Positions 6,995-13,988 of a DNA stretch of 15,032 nucleotides are shown here, piece by piece. This DNA comes from JAAFIP01 sp043777795. GTDB taxonomy: Bacteria > Pseudomonadota > Gammaproteobacteria > Burkholderiales > Burkholderiaceae_C. The stretch spans positions 1 through 15,032 of the forward strand of contig JAYWHJ010000005.1 of assembly GCA_043777795.1 (NCBI GenBank), written 5' to 3'. Positions within the stretch are counted from its first letter, which is position 1. Each line of letters opens with the position of its first letter. Made by a program: the position numbers and the translations under genes. The notes under the pieces are model-generated. The model did not search any database and had not been told where the DNA came from. It saw nothing but the letters and a program-made list of their open reading frames with translations.

Positions 6995-8377
6995 TCAATG
7001 CGCTGGCGCTTCTACCCGCGCATCGGGTTTGACGGTTTTGAGCAGCGCCATCATGGTGGCCTCTATACGGTGCAGCGCCACCTCGGTATGCCCCTCAAAG
7101 CGCAGCACCAGCACGGGCGTAGTGTTGGAGCCGCGAATCAGCCCAAAACCGTCTGGCCAATCGACCCGCAGGCCGTCAATGTCCGACACCTTGGCCGGGG
7201 CATCAAACTTGGCAACTTTGAGCAACTGCTCCACCACCTGGTGCGGCTCTCCCTCGGCGCAGGGCACATTGAGCTCGGGGGTGGAGAAACTGGTCGGCAA
7301 GGCGTTAAGTACCGCGCTGGCATCCGCTGATGCACTCAAAATTTCCAGCAAACGCGCACCTGCATAGGTGCCATCGTCAAAACCAAACCAGCGCTCTTTG
7401 AAGAACAAATGCCCGCTCATCTCGCCGCTGAACGGCGAGTTGACTTCCTTCATCTTTGCTTTGATCAGCGAGTGGCCGGTTTTGTACATCAGCGGTTTGC
7501 CACCTGCAGCCTCAATGAAGGGCGCTAAACGTTGCGTACATTTCACGTCAAACAAAATCGTGCCGCCTGGTACGCGCGAGAGCACATCTTGCGCAAACAG
7601 CATGATCTGGCGGTCGGGGTAGATCACATTGCCCTCTTTGGTCACCACGCCCAGGCGGTCCCCATCGCCGTCAAAGGCAAAGCCAATTTCGGCGTCGGTG
7701 GTTTGCAATGCGTGGATCACATCGCGCAAGTTCTCGGGTTTGCTGGGGTCGGGATGGTGGTTAGGAAAGGTGCCGTCTACTTCGCTGTACAGCTCCGTCA
7801 CGTCGCAGCCAATGGCTCGCAAAATGCCCGGCGCACTGGCACCTGCAATGCCATTGCCCGAGTCGACCACCACTTTCATGCGGCGCTTGAGCTTGATGTC
7901 CGAGACAATTCGATCGTGGTACGGCGCATCAATGCTGATATTGCGCACCCGCCCACCGCTGGCCAGCTGCCAGGTCTCGTCCTCCATCATGCGGCGCAGG
8001 GCCTGAATCTCTTCCCCATAAATCGCCCGGCCGCCCATCACCATCTTGAAGCCGTTGTAGTCCTTCGGGTTGTGGCTACCGGTGACTTGGATACCGCTTT
8101 CGCACAGTGTGTTGGCCGCAAAATACAGCATCGGCGTGGTGACCATGCCCACGTCAATCACGTCCACCCCCGCAGCCACCAGGCCCCGCACCAACGCGGC
8201 CACTAAGCTGGGGCCGCTCAAACGGCCGTCACGCCCCACGGCCACGGCCTTTTGGCCCTCGCGCAGGGCGCAGGTACCAAAGGCTTTGCCCAAGGCCTCG
8301 GCCATGGGCTCATTCAGCGCGGCGGGCACAATGCCGCGGATGTCGTAGGCTTTAAACGCGGCGGTGCTAACTTGCAT
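6995..8377 (-). CDS. Phosphomannomutase/phosphoglucomutase
   Basis: This enzyme interconverts hexose 6- and 1-phosphates (mannose and/or glucose), feeding nucleotide sugars to LPS and exopolysaccharide. At 460 residues it matches the AlgC-type bifunctional group of the alpha-D-phosphohexomutase family. FKAYDIRGIVP is at 8-18, the phosphoserine loop TGSHNPKDYNG at 99-109 (S101), and the metal-binding DGDGDR at 236-241. The sugar-binding region GEMSGHLFF and a C-terminal phosphate-binding RGSNTTPVLVLRFE follow. I chose the ATG at 8377 because MQVSTAAFKAYDIRG is the family's start; ATG 8410 (MAVQQQKAHLP added) is possible, and a still longer reading to 8596 adds unrelated residues. It is the first gene of the waaC-waaA operon. 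The precise sugar specificity cannot be told from sequence alone. Confidence 0.93.
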   Translation of the reverse strand: MQVSTAAFKAYDIRGIVPAALNEPMAEALGKAFGTCALREGQKAVAVGRDGRLSGPSLVAALVRGLVAAGVDVIDVGMVTTPMLYFAANTLCESGIQVTGSHNPKDYNGFKMVMGGRAIYGEEIQALRRMMEDETWQLASGGRVRNISIDAPYHDRIVSDIKLKRRMKVVVDSGNGIAGASAPGILRAIGCDVTELYSEVDGTFPNHHPDPSKPENLRDVIHALQTTDAEIGFAFDGDGDRLGVVTKEGNVIYPDRQIMLFAQDVLSRVPGGTILFDVKCTQRLAPFIEAAGGKPLMYKTGHSLIKAKMKEVNSPFSGEMSGHLFFKERWFGFDDGTYAGARLLEILSASADASAVLNALPTSFSTPELNVPCAEGEPHQVVEQLLKVAKFDAPAKVSDIDGLRVDWPDGFGLIRGSNTTPVLVLRFEGHTEVALHRIEATMMALLKTVKPDARVEAPAH

Positions 8378-8618
8378 AGGGAGGTGGGCTTTCTGTTGTT
8401 GTACGGCCATTGTAATAAACCCGCTGCACCGCCGGAGCGGCTCACTGACTTGCAAGACCAACCCCGGGCGAATCCGTCCCCTGCTGGCGTGTAATGCCCG
8501 CACACCAGGCTGAGGCAGAATTCTGGGAAAAACATAGCTATAAAAGAAGGATTGCCGGGTTATTTTCATATGTCCGAAAACGGCTAGCTTCACCACCTAA
8601 TCGGCGTACTATTGGGGT
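8378..8618. promoter_or_regulatory. Divergent intergenic region between the phosphohexomutase operon and the Ada-AlkA gene
   Basis: These 241 bases must hold the promoters of both the leftward LPS operon and the rightward repair gene. An AT-rich part lies at 8529-8572, with the palindrome ATAGCTAT (8534-8541) overlapping TATAAA (8539-8544), a possible -10 element for the + strand. No well-spaced -35 is visible. TACTAT (8607-8612) just before the ATG could be a -10 for a near-leaderless Ada-AlkA message, again without a good -35. I found no clear Ada box. The rest is GC-rich and featureless to me. Confidence 0.3.
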
Positions 8619-10145
8619 ATGACGCTGAATAACGACGACGCTTATTACCAAGCCATGCTGGGGCGTGACGCACGCTTTGACGGCTGCTTTTTCACCGGTG
8701 TGACATCGACCGGCATTTACTGCCGTCCGGTATGCCGCGTGAAAGCACCTAAGCGGGAAAACTGCCGGTTTTTTGGCCATGCCGCGAAGGCCGAGAGTGC
8801 GGGTTTTCGGCCCTGCATGCGCTGCCGGCCAGAGCTGGCACCACACTCGCTGGTATGGTCTACACAAGATGCCTCGCACACGCTGGCACTACAAGCGGCG
8901 CATTTGCTGGACAACTTTTTTGGTGGTAGCGTGCAGGCAAATGGTGAGTCCGTGTTACCTACCGTTGCCAGCGTGGCAGCGAGGCTGGGCGTGAGCGACC
9001 GGCATTTGCGGCGCATCTTTGAGGCGCACCTGGGGGTGTCACCAATGCAGTACTTGCAAACCCGCAGGTTACTGTCTGCCAAGCAGTTACTCACCGACAC
9101 AGGTTTACCGATGACCCAGGTTGCCCAGGCCAGCGGCTTTGCCAGCCTGCGGCGCTTTAACGCGGCGTTTTTGCAGCATTACCGGTTCAGCCCCACACAG
9201 CTGCGTCGTGGCAGCCAAGACGATGGCAACGCGGGCGGCAAAGCGGCCAAGGCGCTGGCAGGCAGCATCCGCGTGCAGATGGCCTACCGCCCGCCATATG
9301 ACGTAGAGGCGCTCTTCGGTTTTGTGCGCAAGCGCCAGCTAAGCACTATTGAAATCGTAGCTGCTCCCGCAACATTTTATTGCGCTGCACGCACTTTTGG
9401 TATTCAAATCGCGGGCAAGCAGCATGCTGGCTGGGTACGCTACAGCTTTGACACCACGCGCAGCCTGGTGCAGCTAGAGGTGAGCGACAACCTGGGCCAT
9501 GTGCTGCCCACGGTGATAGCCCGCATGCGCGCCGCGCTAGACCTGGACGCCGACCCGAAAGCCATCAATGCTGTACTGGGCGCCCACTTTGCAGGCACCG
9601 AGGGGCTGCGGGTGCCCGGATGCATGGACGGCTACGAAGTAGCGCTGCGCGCCATTGCGGGCCAGCAAGTGACGGTGGCAGCAGGCCGCACGCTGGTGCA
9701 ACGCATTGCTGACGCGTATGGCCAGCCGATTGCTACGCCCTACCCAGAGCTCAGCCGCCTGTTTCCCACACCCAGCGCGTTGGCGCAGGCCACGCCCGAT
9801 GCGCTGGGCACGCTAGGCATAGTGAAGCAGCGCCAAGCGGCCATCATCGCGTTGTCTCAAGCAGTGGACAGTGGCGCGCTGGACTTGAACACCCCTGCCA
9901 ATGCGCTGGCCACCATCGAGCAGCTCAAGACCCTGCCCGGCATTGGCGACTGGACAGCGCAGTACATTGCCATGCGCGCACTGCGCTGGCCCGATGCCTT
10001 TCCTGCGGGCGACGTGGCGCTGCACAACGCGCTGGGCGTGCGCAGCGAGAAGCACCCCGCCCGCGCAGCCGAGGCGGCCTCGCAAGCCTGGCGCCCCTGG
10101 CGCAGCTATGCCGTGTTAAGAGCGTGGCATTCACTATCTATTTAG
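8619..10145 (+). CDS. alkA: Ada-type methylphosphotriester/AraC domain fused to AlkA DNA-3-methyladenine glycosylase
   Basis: This 508-residue three-part protein serves alkylation repair. Residues 5-75 are an Ada N-terminal zinc domain: GIYCRPVCR, REN and GFRPCMRC give C35, C39, C66 and C69, of which the first is the expected methyl acceptor. Residues about 115-195 form an AraC-type double helix-turn-helix (RHLRRIFEAHLGVSP, MTQVAQASGFASLRRFN). From about 213 an AlkA domain follows: YRPPYD, then the helix-hairpin-helix LKTLPGIGDWTAQY (436-449) and the catalytic aspartate D465 in FPAGDVALHN. It ends with WRPWRSYAVLRAWHSL. It probably senses methyl phosphotriesters, activates repair genes and excises alkylated bases. 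A palindromic repeat encodes residues about 243-264, and its last residues and stop lie at the edge of another copy. ogt follows at 45 bases. Confidence 0.93.
   Translation: MTLNNDDAYYQAMLGRDARFDGCFFTGVTSTGIYCRPVCRVKAPKRENCRFFGHAAKAESAGFRPCMRCRPELAPHSLVWSTQDASHTLALQAAHLLDNFFGGSVQANGESVLPTVASVAARLGVSDRHLRRIFEAHLGVSPMQYLQTRRLLSAKQLLTDTGLPMTQVAQASGFASLRRFNAAFLQHYRFSPTQLRRGSQDDGNAGGKAAKALAGSIRVQMAYRPPYDVEALFGFVRKRQLSTIEIVAAPATFYCAARTFGIQIAGKQHAGWVRYSFDTTRSLVQLEVSDNLGHVLPTVIARMRAALDLDADPKAINAVLGAHFAGTEGLRVPGCMDGYEVALRAIAGQQVTVAAGRTLVQRIADAYGQPIATPYPELSRLFPTPSALAQATPDALGTLGIVKQRQAAIIALSQAVDSGALDLNTPANALATIEQLKTLPGIGDWTAQYIAMRALRWPDAFPAGDVALHNALGVRSEKHPARAAEAASQAWRPWRSYAVLRAWHSLSI
9346..9410 (+). 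repeat. Dispersed palindromic element, copy C (in frame inside the Ada-AlkA gene)
   Basis: It reads GAAATCGTAGCTGCTCC, then a hairpin with arms CGCAA (9368-9372) and TTGCG (9380-9384) around CATTTTA, then CTGCACGCACTTTTGG and TATTCAAATC. Over 26 bases from GTAGC it matches copy D at 21 positions. In the glycosylase it encodes IEIVAAPATFYCAARTFGIQI between FVRKRQLST and AGKQHAGWVRYSF, a place where AlkA relatives normally have a shorter loop. Here the element is read on the same strand as its orientation, opposite to copies A and B, so it is open in both directions. Confidence 0.62.
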
Positions 10146-10190
10146 TAGCGTCTCCCGCGATATTCTATTGTCTTAGAGCCTTATTTCATT
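10141..10190 (+). repeat. Dispersed palindromic element, copy D (alkA stop and alkA-ogt spacer)
   Basis: The sequence TTTAGTAGCGTCTCCCGC, GATATTCTATTG and TCTTAGAGCCTTATTTCATT follows the same layout as copies A-C, with the central palindrome decayed. It overlaps the stop codon of the upstream glycosylase gene (TAG, 10143-10145) and ends directly against the ogt ATG at 10191. The whole spacer between the two repair genes is therefore repeat-derived, including whatever serves as ogt's ribosome site; no Shine-Dalgarno match is visible in it. Confidence 0.6.
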
Positions 10191-10718
10191 ATGAAAACCA
10201 TCACTTTTCCGCTGCTACACCGGGCTCCATCGCCACTGGGCGACATCTTGCTAGCCGCCACCGACCAAGGCCTGTGCGGCCTTTGGTTTGCTGACGGCCA
10301 AAAGCATATGCCCGACATGCATGGCTGGCCTGCGGGACGTAACCCGGCGATTGACCTTGCGCAGCAGCAAATGCGCCAGTATTTTGCCAAGCAACGCACG
10401 GTGTTTGATGTGCCGCTTGACCTGCGCGTGGGCACGCCATTTCAGCAATCGGTCTGGCGTGCGCTGCTGGCAATTGATAGTGGGAAGCACAGCAGCTACG
10501 GCAGCATTGCCAAGCACATTGGCAACCCGCAAGCGGTGCGCGCCGTGGGCGCTGCCGTGGGGCGCAACCCCATCAGCGTCATCGTGCCTTGCCACCGCGT
10601 GCTGGGTGCCAGCGGCGCGCTAACGGGCTATGCAGGTGGGCTAGAGCGCAAGACGGCGCTGCTTCAACTAGAGGGTGTGCTGTCGGGCAGCGGCGCGGCG
10701 CAGGCCTCTTTGCTGTAA
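10191..10718 (+). CDS. ogt: Methylated-DNA--[protein]-cysteine S-methyltransferase
   Basis: This suicide repair protein moves the alkyl group from O6-alkylguanine (and O4-alkylthymine) in DNA to its own cysteine. It has 175 residues, typical for Ogt. An N-terminal ribonuclease-H-like part opens with SPLGDILLAATDQGLCGLWF. The C-terminal DNA-binding domain then has GTPFQQSVWRALLAI, SSYGSIAKHIGNPQAVRAVGAAVGRNP and the active-site motif IVPCHRVLG with acceptor C134. SGALTGYAGGLERKTALLQLE closes the domain. It lacks the Ada N-terminal domains, which are carried by the neighbouring fusion gene, so the pair jointly rebuild the functions of E. coli Ada plus AlkA. It follows the fusion gene by 45 bases and is probably cotranscribed. 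Confidence 0.95.
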   Translation: MKTITFPLLHRAPSPLGDILLAATDQGLCGLWFADGQKHMPDMHGWPAGRNPAIDLAQQQMRQYFAKQRTVFDVPLDLRVGTPFQQSVWRALLAIDSGKHSSYGSIAKHIGNPQAVRAVGAAVGRNPISVIVPCHRVLGASGALTGYAGGLERKTALLQLEGVLSGSGAAQASLL

Positions 10719-10797
10719 GTATTTTGCGCATCAATCCCCCACACCATCGTCATCAATACGCCCCGCATGGCCGCACTTGCGCATGCATACTCGCACC

Positions 10798-11676
10798 ATG
10801 AACACCGCCCTCGCTTTTGAATTCGTTTTGCTCGCCGCGATATGGGGCGGCTCGTTTTTATTGATGAAGCTGGGAGCTGCAGAGTTTGGGCCCTTCGCTA
10901 CGGCGTTTCTTCGGGTGCTGTTGGCCTCTCTGTTTCTGCTGCCGCTGCTAGTATGGCGCGGCCAAGCTGTGGCGCTGCGCAAACATATCAAACCGATATT
11001 GACGGTAGGCGCGCTCAATAGCGGTATCCCGTTTGCTCTGTTTAGTTTTTCGGTGCTGCACATCAGCACCGGACTTAACTCTATTTTGAACGCCACCACA
11101 CCGCTTTGGGGCGCAGTGGTGGCCTGGGTGTGGCTGCGCGACAAACCCACACCCTTGCGCATACTGGGCTTGGTGATTGGCTTTGCAGGTGTGGCAGCAC
11201 TGGCATGGGATAAAGCGACTTTCAAAGCGGGGGCGGCATCGCCCGGCTTGGCGGTACTGGCCTGCTTGGCCGCTACCATGTGCTACGGCATCGCGGCGAG
11301 TTTTACCAAGAAGTATTTGACCGGCGTACCCCCTTTAGCCAGTGCCACCGGTAGCCAGATAGGCGCCAGCATGTTGCTGCTGTTGCCCGCTGTCACGCAC
11401 ATGCCAGCGCAAATGCCTTCCACTAAAGCGTGGGTAGCTATTGTTCTGCTAGCGTTTTTCTGCACTGCCGTGGCCTATGTGCTGTACTTTCGCATCATCG
11501 AGCGGGCGGGGCCTGCCCGTGCGGTGGCAGTCACGTTTTTGATCCCCGTGTTTGGCGTGGCCTACGGCGGCATGTTTTTAAGCGAAGTAGTCACGCCTAC
11601 GATGGTGATTTTTGGCGCAGTGATTGTGCTGGGTACCGCGCTGAGCACGGGGGTGTTGAAGCTGGGTAAGCGTTAG
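10798..11676 (+). CDS. EamA/DMT family transporter
   Basis: This 292-residue integral membrane protein of the drug/metabolite transporter superfamily shows two EamA halves with about ten hydrophobic segments. It opens MNTALAFEFVLLAAIWGGSF, with the family's WGGSF, followed by FLRVLLASLFLLPLL. The first repeat closes with STGLNSILNATTPLWGAVVAWVWL, typical of the half-domain end. The second half ends with VFGVAYGGMFLSEVVTPTMV and VIVLGTALS. Family members export amino acids, purines or other metabolites; the substrate cannot be read from sequence. The ATG at 10798 is chosen because the longer frame from 10675 would overlap ogt and add a cysteine/arginine-rich stretch without similarity. It has no functional link to the repair genes that I can see. 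Confidence 0.88.
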   Translation: MNTALAFEFVLLAAIWGGSFLLMKLGAAEFGPFATAFLRVLLASLFLLPLLVWRGQAVALRKHIKPILTVGALNSGIPFALFSFSVLHISTGLNSILNATTPLWGAVVAWVWLRDKPTPLRILGLVIGFAGVAALAWDKATFKAGAASPGLAVLACLAATMCYGIAASFTKKYLTGVPPLASATGSQIGASMLLLLPAVTHMPAQMPSTKAWVAIVLLAFFCTAVAYVLYFRIIERAGPARAVAVTFLIPVFGVAYGGMFLSEVVTPTMVIFGAVIVLGTALSTGVLKLGKR

Positions 11677-11742
11677 CGCATCTTTGATGTCTAGCAGCCT
11701 GGAACAAGCCCTCACTGCGGGGCCAAGCGGGGTGTCCGAGCT

Positions 11743-13005
11743 TCAATCGCTGTACACCAAACCGCTGGCCACGGCGCCAAACAAATCGCCTGACACCATC
11801 TCTACACCATCAAAACGCTGCTGCAAAGCCACCTTTAACGGCAGCAGCGCAGACGAGCCACCCGTGAGGTAAATGGCATCCAACTCTTGCGCCGCCAAGC
11901 CCGAGCGCCCCACGCACTGCGCCGCTGTGTCGACAATCTTAGCCACCATCATCTGCAAAATCTGCGCCATCTGCTGCGCGCTGAGTGTGGCCGCTAACTG
12001 TGGCTCAACGTAGCTTAAATCTATCGTCGCATCGCTCCCCGATGAGGTGGTAATTTTGGCTTGCTCGACCGCGTCCGCTATCTTGTGGCCGTAGCCACCG
12101 CGCAGCACCGTCATCAGGCGCTCGTGGGGCAGCGGGTCGGTGTAAAACGGCCGCAATTCCATGGCGTGGGCGATGGCTTTGCGGCTTTGCAGCGCGCCGA
12201 TCTTGTGCCACGTAGACAGGTTTAAAAACGTGGCACTGGGCACTTCCCGGTTTTTGGTGCCAATGTTTTTAAAGCCCAAGAGCGGCATCACGCGCTGCAA
12301 ATTAAGCTGGTGATCAAAGTCCGTGCCGCCCAAATGCACACCGCTGGTGGCCAAAATATCGCCAGATCGATCCAGTTGCCCGACCCGGCTGGGGCCCAGA
12401 CGCACCACCGAAAAGTCAGACGTACCGCCGCCAATGTCCACCACCAGTACCTTTGCCTCTGTATCCAGATGCCGCTCGTACTCCAGCGCAGCGGCGATCG
12501 GCTCAAACTGAAAGCTGATATTTTTAAAACCCGCCGACTTCGCAGCCTCCAGCAAGCTGGCCTGGGCCAGGCGGTCACGCTGTGGGTCGTCATCCACAAA
12601 ATGGATCGGCCGCCCCATCACCACGCGCTCTACCTTGCCCAAGCCGTGCGCCTGAACGCGCGCTTGCAGCTCCCGCAAAAACAGGGAGATGATCTCCTGA
12701 TAGCTCACGGATTTGCCCTGCACCAAGGTGTGCTCATGGATCAGCGCGCTGCCCAGGACGCTTTTGAGCGAGCGCATCAAACGCCCTGGGTGCCCCGCCA
12801 AATAGTGCGCAATGGCCTGCTTGCCAAAATAGGTGCGGTGCTCTTCCGTGTCGAAAAACAACGCTGTAGGCAGCGAAGTGCTAGCCCCCTCCAGCGCCAC
12901 CAGCTGCGCGCTGTGCCTGGGGTGCGCCCACGATACCGCTGAGTTGGAGGTACCAAAGTCAATGCCCAAGGTGATGCCCTGCGAGGCGGCGTGATGTGGC
13001 GTCAT
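11743..13005 (-). CDS. Hsp70 family protein (YegD-like)
   Basis: This is a 420-residue actin-like ATPase of the Hsp70 superfamily. The phosphate-1 motif LGIDFGTSNSAV is at 13-24, FEPIAAALEYE at 167-177, phosphate-2 VVDIGGGTSDFSVV at 188-201 and the adenosine motif YLTGGSSALLPL at 379-390. It ends at SGLVYSD right after the ATPase domain, so the beta-sandwich substrate-binding part of DnaK is missing, as in E. coli YegD (about 450 residues). Its partner and substrate are unknown; an unconventional chaperone role is the usual assumption. The gene converges on the transporter gene with a 66-base gap and is preceded by an intrinsic-terminator-like hairpin 24 bases before its ATG, so either its promoter is very close or the hairpin acts in its leader. 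Confidence 0.9.
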   Translation of the reverse strand: MTPHHAASQGITLGIDFGTSNSAVSWAHPRHSAQLVALEGASTSLPTALFFDTEEHRTYFGKQAIAHYLAGHPGRLMRSLKSVLGSALIHEHTLVQGKSVSYQEIISLFLRELQARVQAHGLGKVERVVMGRPIHFVDDDPQRDRLAQASLLEAAKSAGFKNISFQFEPIAAALEYERHLDTEAKVLVVDIGGGTSDFSVVRLGPSRVGQLDRSGDILATSGVHLGGTDFDHQLNLQRVMPLLGFKNIGTKNREVPSATFLNLSTWHKIGALQSRKAIAHAMELRPFYTDPLPHERLMTVLRGGYGHKIADAVEQAKITTSSGSDATIDLSYVEPQLAATLSAQQMAQILQMMVAKIVDTAAQCVGRSGLAAQELDAIYLTGGSSALLPLKVALQQRFDGVEMVSGDLFGAVASGLVYSD

Positions 13006-13029
13006 GCGGAAAATATGAGGTAAAAATAG

Positions 13030-13055
13030 AAAAAGCCACCCGAAGTTGGCTTTTT
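13030..13055 (-). terminator. Intrinsic terminator hairpin upstream of the Hsp70-family gene
   Basis: AAAAAGCCA (13030-13038) pairs perfectly with TGGCTTTTT (13047-13055) around an 8-base loop. On the - strand the stem is followed by TTTTTCTATTTTTACC, a good T-rich tail, so it should stop leftward transcription coming from the SRAP side. On the + strand it also ends in TTTTT and could work in both directions. It lies 24 bases before the start codon of the Hsp70-family gene, an odd place for a plain terminator; see findings. Confidence 0.7.
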
Positions 13056-13128
13056 ACATACGTGGACGGGAGCCTAACCATCCATGGCAACCCGCATGGA
13101 ATATAGGTTTTTTCAATTCTAAAAATCT

Positions 13129-13149
13129 AAGTACCCGTAAAAGTACCCG
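13129..13149. repeat. Tandem 9-mer AAGTACCCG
   Basis: AAGTACCCG occurs at 13129-13137 and again at 13141-13149, a 12-base period. Read on the - strand this is CGGGTACTTTTACGGGTACTT. Comparable paired GGTACTTTT motifs occur, from memory, near integrases of genomic islands, but no integrase or tRNA gene is seen here. It may be a relic attachment region or a protein-binding site; I cannot tell which. Confidence 0.4.
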
Positions 13150-13158
13150 CTCTAGGAA

Positions 13159-13187
13159 TTGACACAGCCCGGCGCAATTAGTAAAAA
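13159..13187 (+). promoter_or_regulatory. Sigma70-like promoter facing the 3' end of the SRAP gene
   Basis: TTGACA (13159-13164) is a perfect -35 consensus. Seventeen bases downstream, TAAAAA (13182-13187) matches four of six -10 positions. Transcription would start near 13194 and run rightward. No + strand protein gene begins downstream; the next gene lies on the opposite strand. A hairpin and a T7 run follow within 70 bases, so the product could be a short RNA or an antisense transcript. Confidence 0.45.
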
Positions 13188-13203
13188 CCTAGTGTACCAA
13201 GCT

Positions 13204-13234
13204 AGCCCACAGGTTTATTTACAGGCTGTGGGCT
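13204..13234 (+). other. Perfect inverted repeat/stem-loop between the Hsp70 and SRAP genes
   Basis: AGCCCACAG (13204-13212) pairs perfectly with CTGTGGGCT (13226-13234) around a 13-base loop (GTTTATTTACAGG). A run of seven T (13256-13262) lies 21 bases downstream on the + strand, too far for a simple terminator. The stem would be close to the 5' end of a transcript from the promoter at 13159. For the SRAP message it lies in the 3' untranslated region, 35 bases after the stop codon. Confidence 0.5.
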
Positions 13235-13268
13235 GCTTGCCACGATGTTGACGACTTTTTTTCCAGCC

Positions 13269-13988
13269 CTAGCCCTGTGCAGGCAAATCAAACAAGTCTC
13301 CCATTGCAGCCCCCGCCCTGCCCGCCTTCAATGGCCTAAGCTGTGCAGGCAAGGGCGCGGGCTGGCTGGCAAACTCGGTGGCGGGCATGTCCTGCAATAG
13401 GCCTAAGGCTTGCTGGCTGGTAGCGCCTAGCCAGCGTTGCCGGTGCTGGGGTGGCACGATCACCAAAGAGCGCTTTTCGTCTGTCGGACGGTGAAAAGCC
13501 CCCATCACTGGGTGGCCGTCCGCGTTGATGGTGAGCATGGAAAACGAGTGCAGTGGGGCGGTCAGTCCGTTCACCCCGTTGGGCAGGCACACCTCCCACA
13601 GCGCGGCCACGGTGAAAGCGGCCAAGTCTTGCCGCTGTATCTGCCAGCGCACTGCCCGCCCACTGGCGTAGCTGGGTTCATAAAAGCTGTCCATCGGCAC
13701 TAATGCAAACCGCGCACGCTGCCATGCGCCCCGGAAGCTGGGCTTGCTGGCCACCGTTTCGCTGCGCGCGTTGTAGGTGTGGCGTGAGAGCTTGGCATCT
13801 TTAGCCCATGGCGGCATCAGCCCAAACATGGCAGATAACCAGCCACCTGCAGCCCCAGCCTTTTCGCCCACGATGATCGGGGCCATACCCCCCGGCCACA
13901 CCTCGGGTGTAAAGCCAAAACTCGGTAAGCCCATGCCAAGGTCGGGGCGTACCCTCTCAGGTTTGATGGATTGGTAGTTGCTGCACAT
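13269..13988 (-). CDS. SRAP domain protein (HMCES/YedK family, abasic-site shield)
   Basis: SRAP proteins bind abasic sites in single-stranded DNA and form a stable thiazolidine cross-link through the N-terminal cysteine left after removal of Met1. All expected key residues are present in this 239-residue protein: C2 (MCSNYQ), the TYNARSET motif at 71-78 with N73, R75 and E77, FYEPS with E104, and the histidine of HPVMGAFHRP (H166). GLMPPWAKD (56-64) matches the family's G-W-x-P-x-W region. The C-terminal 30 or so residues are an Ala/Pro-rich tail. The start is fixed because chemistry requires Cys directly after Met. It lies 3 kb from a DNA glycosylase that makes abasic sites; shared regulation is not shown. 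An inverted repeat covers its start codon. Confidence 0.93.
   Translation of the reverse strand: MCSNYQSIKPERVRPDLGMGLPSFGFTPEVWPGGMAPIIVGEKAGAAGGWLSAMFGLMPPWAKDAKLSRHTYNARSETVASKPSFRGAWQRARFALVPMDSFYEPSYASGRAVRWQIQRQDLAAFTVAALWEVCLPNGVNGLTAPLHSFSMLTINADGHPVMGAFHRPTDEKRSLVIVPPQHRQRWLGATSQQALGLLQDMPATEFASQPAPLPAQLRPLKAGRAGAAMGDLFDLPAQG

Noticed and set aside
5774..7032. Long + strand open frames opposite waaA and waaC
   Set aside because: They are antisense shadows of strong, motif-rich genes and have His/Arg/Gln-rich composition typical of such frames.
8378..8596. N-terminal extension of the phosphohexomutase
   Set aside because: The extra residues do not fit the family, and MQVSTAAFKAYDIRG at 8377 is the normal start.
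10675..10797. Longer start for the EamA transporter
   Set aside because: It would overlap ogt and adds a Cys/Arg/Pro-rich stretch ahead of the typical first membrane segment.
13056..13130. tRNA or tmRNA fragment beside the possible attachment repeat
   Set aside because: No T-arm signature, acceptor pairing or cloverleaf could be drawn.
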